In this document: in pieces, positions 57,996-64,000 of the stretch | How positions within the stretch are numbered: the first letter of the stretch is position 1 | Layout of the letters: each line of letters begins with the position of its first letter | From: Pseudomonas jinjuensis | GTDB lineage: Bacteria; Pseudomonadota; Gammaproteobacteria; Pseudomonadales; Pseudomonadaceae | Direction of reading: 5' to 3' | NCBI RefSeq assembly: GCF_900103845.1 | Contig: NZ_FNIJ01000016.1 | Location: 1 to 64,000 of the forward strand | Length of the DNA: 64,000 nt | Position numbers and translations under genes: made by a program | Notes under the pieces: generated by a model | Database searches by the model: none | What the model saw: only the letters and a program-made list of their open reading frames with translations | What the model was told of the DNA's origin: nothing

Positions 57996-58940
57996 TCAGA
58001 CCGCCTTCACCCGCAGTTCCTTCGGCATCGAGAAGGTGATGTTCTCTTCCCGGCCATCCAGCTCGACTTCCGGCTTCGCGCCCCATTTGCGCAGTTGTTC
58101 GATCACGCCGCGCACCAGCACTTCCGGGGCGGAGGCGCCGGCGGTGATGCCGATGCTGCGCACGCCGTCGAACCACTCGCGGCGCATGTCTTCGGCGCCG
58201 TCGATCAGGTAGCCGGGGGTGCCCATGCGTTCGGCCAGTTCGCGCAGGCGGTTGGAGTTGGAGCTGTTCGGGCTGCCCACCACCAGCACCAGGTCGCACT
58301 GGTCGGCCAGTTCCTTCACCGCGTCCTGGCGGTTCTGGGTGGCATAGCAGATGTCGTTCTTGCGCGGGCCTTTGATGTGCGGGAACTTGGCGCGCAGGGC
58401 GTCGATCACCTTGGAGGTGTCGTCCATCGACAGGGTAGTCTGGGTCACGTAGTGCAGCTTCTCGGGGTTGCGTACCTCGAGGGCGGCGACGTCTTCCTCG
58501 TCTTCAACCAGGTAGATGTCGCCGCCATTGGCCGTGTTGTACTGGCCCATGGTGCCTTCCACTTCCGGGTGACCTTCGTGGCCGATGAGGATGCACTCGT
58601 CGCCGTCGCGGCTGTAGCGCACCACTTCCATGTGCACCTTGGTCACCAGCGGGCAGGTGGCGTCGAACACCTTGAGGCCGCGGTTCTCGGCCTCCGTGCG
58701 TACCGCCTGGGACACGCCATGGGCGCTGAAGATGACGATGGTGTCGTCCGGCACCTGGTCCAGCTCTTCGACGAAGATGGCGCCACGGTTGCGCAGGTTC
58801 TCCACCACGAACTTGTTGTGCACCACTTCATGGCGCACGTAGATCGGCGGGCCGAACACGTCCAGCGCGCGGTTGACGATCTCGATCGCGCGGTCGACGC
58901 CGGCGCAGAAGCCGCGGGGGTTGGCGAGTTTGATTTGCAT
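57996..58940 (-). CDS. ispH: 4-hydroxy-3-methylbut-2-enyl diphosphate reductase
   Basis: Iron-sulfur enzyme of the last MEP-pathway step, producing IPP and DMAPP. 314 aa. Three cluster cysteines are visible in order: [13 protein letters not shown] (Cys12), [12 protein letters not shown] (near 96), and [11 protein letters not shown] (near 197). His residues in VRHEVVHNK and [11 protein letters not shown] and the TQTTLS motif are typical. ATG 58940 starts the protein at the conserved [14 protein letters not shown]. Last gene of the ribF-ileS-lspA-fkpB-ispH operon. Confidence 0.96.
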   Translation of the reverse strand: MQIKLANPRGFCAGVDRAIEIVNRALDVFGPPIYVRHEVVHNKFVVENLRNRGAIFVEELDQVPDDTIVIFSAHGVSQAVRTEAENRGLKVFDATCPLVTKVHMEVVRYSRDGDECILIGHEGHPEVEGTMGQYNTANGGDIYLVEDEEDVAALEVRNPEKLHYVTQTTLSMDDTSKVIDALRAKFPHIKGPRKNDICYATQNRQDAVKELADQCDLVLVVGSPNSSNSNRLRELAERMGTPGYLIDGAEDMRREWFDGVRSIGITAGASAPEVLVRGVIEQLRKWGAKPEVELDGREENITFSMPKELRVKAV

Positions 58941-58991
58941 GGCGGGGAATCTCGACGCGCGAAAACAGGGGCCAATGGGCTGCAGGGAGAC

Positions 58992-59022
58992 GATGGGTAT
59001 CGCTGCGCTCAACCCATCCTAC
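58992..59022 (-). repeat. 31-bp intra-operonic palindromic repeat, second copy
   Basis: Same element as 1855-1885 with one base difference (C for G in the centre). It lies between fkpB and ispH inside the operon. Confidence 0.7.
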
Positions 59023-59033
59023 GCCCCACGCTC

Positions 59034-59486
59034 CTAGAGCGCTTTAACTTCGATGATGTCGACTTCGAAGGCCAGGCTCTTGCCGGCCAGCGGGTGGTTG
59101 AAGTCGATGGTGACGTGCTGGTCGTCGAACGCCTTGACGATGCCGGGCAGCTCGGTTTTGGCGGCGTCGTTGAAGATCACCAGCAGGCCCTCGGCGAGCT
59201 CCATGTCCTGGAACTGCTCGCGCGGCATCACCTGCACGTTGGCCGGGTTCGGCTGGCCGAAGCCCTGCTCCGGCTCGATCTGCAGGGTGCGCTTGTCGCC
59301 GGCCTTGAGACCGAACAGCGCCTGCTCGAAGCCCGGCAGCAGGTTGCCGTCGCCGACCCTGAAGGTGGCCGGCTGCTTGTCGAGGGTGCTGTCGACGACG
59401 CTGCCGTCTTCCAGCTTGAGGGTGAAGTGCAGGGTGACTTCCGTATCCGCGCCGATGCGCTGCATGTTTTCAGAAGACTCAGCCAT
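59034..59486 (-). CDS. fkpB: FKBP-type peptidyl-prolyl isomerase, SlpA/FkpB type
   Basis: A 150-aa proline isomerase related to SlyD. FKBP core TEVTLHFTLKLEDGSVVDST and LLPGFEQALFGLKAGDKRTLQIEPEQGFG, with the insert-in-flap domain (QFQDMELAEGLLVIFND) and FNHPLAGKSLAFEVDIIEV. It lacks the His-rich metal-binding tail of SlyD. ATG 59486 overlaps the lspA stop by eight bases. Confidence 0.92.
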   Translation of the reverse strand: MAESSENMQRIGADTEVTLHFTLKLEDGSVVDSTLDKQPATFRVGDGNLLPGFEQALFGLKAGDKRTLQIEPEQGFGQPNPANVQVMPREQFQDMELAEGLLVIFNDAAKTELPGIVKAFDDQHVTIDFNHPLAGKSLAFEVDIIEVKAL

Positions 59487-59988
59487 GGGCGGTCTCTCCG
59501 GATTTTTTCGATTTGAACATGTCCAGCGCCAGCATGATGGCACCGACGGTGATGGCGCTGTCGGCCAGGTTGAACGCCGGGAAGTACCAGCGGTTCTGCC
59601 AGTGCACCAGGATGAAGTCGACCACGTGGCCGAGCACGATGCGGTCGTACAGGTTGCCCAGCGCCCCGCCCAGGACCAGGGCGAGGGCGATGGCCAGCCA
59701 GGTTTCGCTGGCCTTCAGACGCTTCAGCCAGACTACCAGCACGACGCTGACGACGATGGCGATCAGGGCGAACAGCCAGCGCTGCCAGCCCGAGCCGTCC
59801 GCCAGGAAGCTGAACGCCGCGCCAGTGTTGTAGGCCAGCGTCCAGCTGAACAGATCGGGGATCACCACGATCTGCTGGTACAGCGTCAGCTCGCTCTGGA
59901 AGAACGCCTTGCTGGCCTGGTCGAGGACGAACACCAGCACGGTGAGCCACAACCAGGCCAGGCGGCCAAGACGACCGGCGTCAGGCAT
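59479..59988 (-). CDS. lspA: Lipoprotein signal peptidase (signal peptidase II)
   Basis: Inner-membrane aspartic protease that removes the signal peptide of prolipoproteins. 169 aa, four membrane helices. Conserved motifs: [42 protein letters not shown] (catalytic Asp in NLYDR) and [14 protein letters not shown] (second catalytic Asp). The ATG at 59988 overlaps the ileS stop by eight bases, and its own stop overlaps fkpB by eight. Confidence 0.96.
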   Translation of the reverse strand: MPDAGRLGRLAWLWLTVLVFVLDQASKAFFQSELTLYQQIVVIPDLFSWTLAYNTGAAFSFLADGSGWQRWLFALIAIVVSVVLVVWLKRLKASETWLAIALALVLGGALGNLYDRIVLGHVVDFILVHWQNRWYFPAFNLADSAITVGAIMLALDMFKSKKSGETAHG

Positions 59989-62815
59989 AGTGACGAACCT
60001 CGCCAGCGCCTTCGATGTTTTCCACGCAACGACCGCACAGCTCCGGATGCGCAGCATTGCTGCCGACATCGGCGCGGTGGTGCCAGCAGCGGCCGCACTT
60101 GGCATCGGCGGTCTTCACCACCTTCAGCTTGAGCCCCGGCAGCTCGCTGTCAACCGCTTCGGCCGGCGCTTCGGCCAGCGGTGCGACCCTGGCGCTGGAG
60201 GTGATCAGCACGAAGCGCAGCTCGTTGCCCAGCTTGTTCAGGCGTGCGGACAGGGAATCGTCGGCGAACAGGGTGACTTCGGCCTGCAGGTTGCCGCCGA
60301 TGGCCTTGGCGGCGCGCTGGTTCTCCAGCTCCTTGTTGACCGCGGCCTTGGCCGCCATCACGTCGTCCCAGTAGGCGCGATCCAGCTCGGCGTCAGCCGG
60401 CAGTTCGGAAAGGCCGTCGTACCAGGTGCTCAGCATCACCGACTCGGCGCGCTCGCCCGGCAGGTACTTCCAGATTTCCTCGGCGGTGAACGCCAGGATC
60501 GGCGCGATCCAGCGCACCAGCGCCTCGGCGATGTGGAACAGCGCAGTCTGGCAGGAACGGCGGGCGACGCTGTCGGCCTGGGTGGTGTACTGGCGGTCCT
60601 TGATGATGTCGAGGTAGAAGCCGCCCAGCTCCTGCACGCAGAAGTTGTGCACGCGGGAGTAGACGTTCCAGAAGCGGTAGTCGCGGTAGGCTTCTTCCAG
60701 CTCGCGCTGCAGCTGCAGGGCGCGGTCGATGGCCCAGCGGTCCAGGGCCAGCAGCTGGTCGTTCGGCAGCAGGTCCTTCGCCGGGTCGAAGCCGCTCAGG
60801 TTGGAGAGCAGGAAGCGCGCGGTGTTGCGGATGCGGCGGTAGGCATCGGCGCTGCGCTGCAGGATGGTCTGGGAAACGGCCATCTCGCCGGAGTAGTCGG
60901 TGGCGGCGACCCACAGGCGCAGGATGTCGGCGCCGAGGCTGTCGGTGACCTGCTGCGGGGCGATCACGTTGCCGAGCGACTTGGACATCTTGCGGCCGGA
61001 CTCGTCCACGGTGAAGCCGTGGGTCAGCAGCTGGCGGTACGGCGCGTGGCCGTCGATGGCGCAGCCGGTCAGCAGCGAGGAGTGGAACCAGCCGCGGTGC
61101 TGGTCGGAGCCTTCCAGGTAGAGGTCGGCGGCCGGGCCGCTGGCGTGGCCCAGTTCGGCGTGGGAGCCGCGCAGCACGTGCCAGTGGGTGGTGCCGGAGT
61201 CGAACCAGACGTCCAGGGTGTCGCTGATCTTGTCGTACTGCGCGGCCTCGTCACCGAGCAGCTCGGCGGCGTCCAGCTTGAACCAGGCTTCGATGCCTTC
61301 CTTCTCGACGCGCTGGGCGACGGCTTCCATCAGCTCGACGGTGCGCGGGTGCAGATCGCCGCTTTCCCTGTTCAGGAAGAACGGGATCGGTACGCCCCAG
61401 TTGCGCTGGCGCGAGATGCACCAGTCCGGACGGCCGGCGATCATGCCGTGCAGGCGCGCCTGGCCCCAGGCCGGGACGAAATCGGTCTGCTCGATGGCGG
61501 AGACGGCGCGCTCGCGCAGGGTGGCGCCCTGCTCCGGCTGCTTGTCCATGCCGACGAACCACTGCGCGGTGGCGCGGTAGATCAGCGGGGTCTTGTGCCG
61601 CCAGCAGTGCATGTAGCTGTGGTTGACCGACTCGTGGGCGAGCAGGCAGCCGACTTCTTCCAGCTTGGCGACGATGTTCGGGTTGGCCTTCCAGATGAAC
61701 TGGCCGCCGAAGAACGGCAGCGACTCGACGTACACCCCGTTGCTCTGCACCGGAGTGAGGATCTCGTCGTTGTGCATGCCGTAGCGCTTGCAGGTGTGGA
61801 AGTCGTCCTCACCGTAGGCCGGGGCCGAGTGGACCACACCGGTACCGGCGTCCAGCGCCACGTAGTCGGCCAGGTACACCGGCGAGAAGCGCTCGTAGAA
61901 CGGATGGCGGAAGCGGATGTGCTCCAGCGCCTCACCCTTGGCGGTGGCGACCACCTGGCCTTCCAGCTTGTAGCGGGCCAGGCAGGACTCGGCCAGGGCC
62001 TCGGCGACCAGCAGCAGCTTGTCGCCCACGTCGACCAGCACGTAGTCGATTTCCGGATGGACGTTCAGCGCCTGGTTGGCCGGGATGGTCCAGGGGGTGG
62101 TGGTCCAGATGACGATGTAGGCGGTCTTCGCCAGGCCCGGCAGGCCGAAGGCGGCGGCCAGCTTGTCGGCGTCCTCGATGGGGAAACCGACGTCGATGGT
62201 CGGCGACTTCTTGTCGGCGTACTCGACTTCCGCCTCGGCCAGCGCCGAGCCGCAGTCGAAGCACCAGTTCACCGGCTTCAGGCCCTTGAACACGAAGCCC
62301 TGCTTGACCATTTCGGCCAGGGCGCGGATCTCGCCGGCCTCGTTGGCGAACTCCATGGTCTTGTACGGGTTGTCCCATTCGCCGAGCACGCCCAGGCGGA
62401 TGAAGTCGGCCTTCTGCCCTTCGATCTGCTCGGCCGCGTATTCACGGCACAGCTCGCGGGTCTTGTCCGCCGGCAGGTTCTTGCCGTGGGTGGTCTCGAC
62501 CTTGTGCTCGATCGGCAGGCCGTGGCAGTCCCAGCCCGGCACGTAGGGGGCGTCGTAGCCGGCCAGGGTCTTGGAACGGACGATGATGTCCTTGAGAATC
62601 TTGTTGACCGCGTGACCGATGTGAATGCTGCCGTTGGCGTAGGGCGGGCCGTCGTGCAGGATGAATTTCGGGCGACCTTCGCCAATCTTCCGCAGCTTCT
62701 GGTACAGGCCGATGTCGTTCCAGAATTTCAGGGTTTCCGGCTCGCGCTGCGGCAGGCCGGCTTTCATCGGGAAGTCGGTTTCGGGAAGGTTCAGCGTCGG
62801 TTTGTAGTCGGTCAT
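59981..62815 (-). CDS. ileS: Isoleucyl-tRNA synthetase
   Basis: Class I aminoacyl-tRNA synthetase, 944 aa, bacterial type. HIGH motif [15 protein letters not shown] near residue 58, CP1 editing domain ([23 protein letters not shown]), KMSKS motif [10 protein letters not shown] near residue 605, anticodon-binding domain, and a C-terminal zinc finger ([12 protein letters not shown]...LCGRCVENI). No T-box leader is expected or seen. Confidence 0.97.
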   Translation of the reverse strand: MTDYKPTLNLPETDFPMKAGLPQREPETLKFWNDIGLYQKLRKIGEGRPKFILHDGPPYANGSIHIGHAVNKILKDIIVRSKTLAGYDAPYVPGWDCHGLPIEHKVETTHGKNLPADKTRELCREYAAEQIEGQKADFIRLGVLGEWDNPYKTMEFANEAGEIRALAEMVKQGFVFKGLKPVNWCFDCGSALAEAEVEYADKKSPTIDVGFPIEDADKLAAAFGLPGLAKTAYIVIWTTTPWTIPANQALNVHPEIDYVLVDVGDKLLLVAEALAESCLARYKLEGQVVATAKGEALEHIRFRHPFYERFSPVYLADYVALDAGTGVVHSAPAYGEDDFHTCKRYGMHNDEILTPVQSNGVYVESLPFFGGQFIWKANPNIVAKLEEVGCLLAHESVNHSYMHCWRHKTPLIYRATAQWFVGMDKQPEQGATLRERAVSAIEQTDFVPAWGQARLHGMIAGRPDWCISRQRNWGVPIPFFLNRESGDLHPRTVELMEAVAQRVEKEGIEAWFKLDAAELLGDEAAQYDKISDTLDVWFDSGTTHWHVLRGSHAELGHASGPAADLYLEGSDQHRGWFHSSLLTGCAIDGHAPYRQLLTHGFTVDESGRKMSKSLGNVIAPQQVTDSLGADILRLWVAATDYSGEMAVSQTILQRSADAYRRIRNTARFLLSNLSGFDPAKDLLPNDQLLALDRWAIDRALQLQRELEEAYRDYRFWNVYSRVHNFCVQELGGFYLDIIKDRQYTTQADSVARRSCQTALFHIAEALVRWIAPILAFTAEEIWKYLPGERAESVMLSTWYDGLSELPADAELDRAYWDDVMAAKAAVNKELENQRAAKAIGGNLQAEVTLFADDSLSARLNKLGNELRFVLITSSARVAPLAEAPAEAVDSELPGLKLKVVKTADAKCGRCWHHRADVGSNAAHPELCGRCVENIEGAGEVRHYA

Positions 62816-62838
62816 CTCAGGGCCTGTTCAGGATCTCT

Positions 62839-63777
62839 TCAATCAAGCGGTTGGCCCAGCCAGTAGGCCCGGGCGGCGGCGATGTCCGCGAGGATCGCCG
62901 CCTTCAGCTCCTCGAGGGAAGCGAAGCGCTGCTCATCACGCAGCTTGTGGTGGAAGGTCACATCCAGGTGGCGGCCATACAGGTCGCCGGAAAACTCCAG
63001 CAGATGCACTTCCAGGTGGGGGCGGCCGTCGCCTTTCACCGACGGTCGCGTGCCGATATTGGCGACGCCGGGGCAGCGCTGGCCATCGACCAGGGTGCTG
63101 ACCAGGAATACGCCATTCAGCGGCGCCTTGCGGCGCTTCAATTGGATGTTCGCGGTGGGCGAACCGAGCGTGCGGCCCAGCTTCTGCCCGTGCAGCACGC
63201 GGCCGCTCAGACTGAAGGGGCGTCCGAGCAGGCGCCCGGCGGTATGCAGGTCGCCCTCGGCCAGCACTTCGCGGATGCGCGAACTGCTCACCCGGATGCC
63301 GTCGATCTCCACCGTGGTGGCGGCTTCGACGCTGAAACCCTGGGCCTCGCCGGCGACGGCGAGGAAGGCGAAGTCGCCGGAACGGTCGCAGCCGAAGCGG
63401 AAATCGTCGCCGACCTCCAGATGCTGCACCTTCAGCCCGTCCACCAGCACCTGGCGGACGAACTCGTCGGCGGACAGCTCACGCAGCCGGCGGTTGAACG
63501 GCAGGCAGAGGACGAAGTCGACGCCCTGCTCGCGCAGCAGTTCGAGCTTCTCGCGCAGGCGGGTCAGGCGCACCGGCGCGGCGTCCGGGGCGAAGAACTC
63601 GCGCGGCTGCGGCTCGAAGATCACCACGCAGCTCGGCACGCCGAGCTCCAGCGAGCGCTCGTGCAGACGCCCCAGGATCGCCTGGTGGCCAAGATGGACG
63701 CCGTCGAAATTGCCGATGGTGGCGACGCAGCCCCCGGAGAAGGGCCGCAGGTTATGTAAGCCTCGAAGCAGCTGCAT
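62839..63777 (-). CDS. ribF: Bifunctional riboflavin kinase / FAD synthetase
   Basis: Converts riboflavin to FMN and FMN to FAD. 312 aa. The N-terminal nucleotidyltransferase domain has GNFDGVHLGHQAIL; the C-terminal riboflavin kinase domain has GRTLGSPTANIQL, GVANIGTRPSVKGDGRPHLEVHLLEFSGDLYG. First gene of the operon that continues with ileS after 23 bases. A -10 TATAAT (63811-63806, minus) precedes it by about 30 bases. Confidence 0.95.
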   Translation of the reverse strand: MQLLRGLHNLRPFSGGCVATIGNFDGVHLGHQAILGRLHERSLELGVPSCVVIFEPQPREFFAPDAAPVRLTRLREKLELLREQGVDFVLCLPFNRRLRELSADEFVRQVLVDGLKVQHLEVGDDFRFGCDRSGDFAFLAVAGEAQGFSVEAATTVEIDGIRVSSSRIREVLAEGDLHTAGRLLGRPFSLSGRVLHGQKLGRTLGSPTANIQLKRRKAPLNGVFLVSTLVDGQRCPGVANIGTRPSVKGDGRPHLEVHLLEFSGDLYGRHLDVTFHHKLRDEQRFASLEELKAAILADIAAARAYWLGQPLD

Positions 63778-63805
63778 GGTGCGCGTATTGCTCAGAAAGT
63801 GGTCG

Positions 63806-63811
63806 ATTATA
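63806..63811 (-). promoter_or_regulatory. -10 element of the ribF-ileS-lspA operon
   Basis: A perfect TATAAT on the minus strand 29 bases before the ribF ATG; the -35 region is weak (TGTCGC at 17 bases). Confidence 0.45.
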
Positions 63812-63861
63812 CCTGTACCCGCCGTCCTGCGACAGGCTCAAACCCCGACCGCGACGGCGGA

Positions 63862-64000
63862 TCAGGATATCGAGCGCCGTGAAAAGTCGCGGATGCGGAA
63901 GCCCAGCAGCGCCAGCATGCCGAAGTAGGCGATCACCCCGGCCATCACCAGCAGCCCCAGGCGCGTCAGCCTGATCGGCATCTCGCCCTGGTCCCAGGCC
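63862..64000 (-). CDS. murJ: Lipid II flippase MurJ, C-terminal fragment (partial at window edge)
   Basis: The last 45 codons of a minus-strand gene that continues beyond the window. The translated end AWDQGEMPIRLTRLGLLVMA, membrane helix GVIAYFGMLALLGF and tail RIRDFSRRSIS match the end of MurJ/MviN, the gene next to ribF in P. aeruginosa. The identification rests on the short fragment and the context. Confidence 0.75.
   Translation of the reverse strand, partial: AWDQGEMPIRLTRLGLLVMAGVIAYFGMLALLGFRIRDFSRRSIS

Noticed and set aside
59909-62866. 985-codon open frame on the plus strand opposite ileS
   Set aside because: It is an antisense shadow of a high-GC gene: composition is rich in Gly/Ala/Val/Gln/His with no domain, and ileS is unambiguous.

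Overview
The window is chromosomal DNA from a high-GC Pseudomonas. From memory of the PAO1 map, most of the gene order matches the ampE-ampD to murJ stretch of Pseudomonas aeruginosa, but several features differ from that species: the fructose PTS cluster lies directly beside the chemoreceptor/ampE/ampD genes, there is a second minor-pilin operon, pilY2 is missing, and the intergenic repeats are different. I would place it in a relative of the P. aeruginosa group rather than in P. aeruginosa itself. No species assignment is possible from the sequence alone.

Layout. 1-7.7 kb: fructose phosphotransferase operon fruI-fruK-fruA (minus strand), divergent fruR with a palindromic FruR operator, and a TatD-family hydrolase. 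7.9-11.5 kb: a chemoreceptor with a FliA-type promoter, then ampD-ampE. 12-15.5 kb: a DUF1631 protein, nadC and tRNA-Thr. 15.5-19.7 kb: a variable pilin locus of lower GC, with pilA (sigma-54 promoter), a membrane phospho-form-transferase-like protein and an O-antigen-ligase-like protein. 19.7-24.5 kb: pilB-pilC-pilD-coaE-yacG. 24.5-25.5 kb: a repeat island with a 353-bp tandem duplication. 25.5-29.4 kb: a small membrane-protein operon, DUF1780, DUF3094 and ndh. 29.4-35.6 kb: a second, complete minor pilin/PilY1 operon. 36.1-36.4 kb: tRNA-Lys, -Pro and -Asn. 36.5-39.2 kb: a second DUF1631 gene next to a PilZ gene. 39.3-44 kb: clpB (heat-shock promoter), pgeF, rluD. 44.2-48.6 kb: bamD, a small zinc-ribbon protein, pilS-pilR. 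48.8-58 kb: thiO, fimT, and the canonical fimU-pilV-pilW-pilX-pilY1-pilE cluster with a very large PilY1. 58-64 kb: ispH, fkpB, lspA, ileS, ribF and the 3' end of murJ.

The dominant theme is type IV pili. The window holds the major pilin, the assembly ATPase, platform protein and prepilin peptidase, the PilS/PilR two-component system that should drive the sigma-54 pilA promoter, and two independent sets of priming minor pilins with a PilY1 each. The two PilY1 proteins have diverged. The canonical one keeps an intact MIDAS site but carries a large insertion of repeated beta-rich modules inside its von Willebrand A domain. The second has lost the MIDAS residues and the Ca-loop acids. The pilA-linked membrane enzymes look like a pilin-modification cassette bounded by tRNA-Thr, and this cassette and the second PilY1 operon are the best candidates for new biology here. 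Intergenic regions are rich in REP-like palindromes of at least five families.
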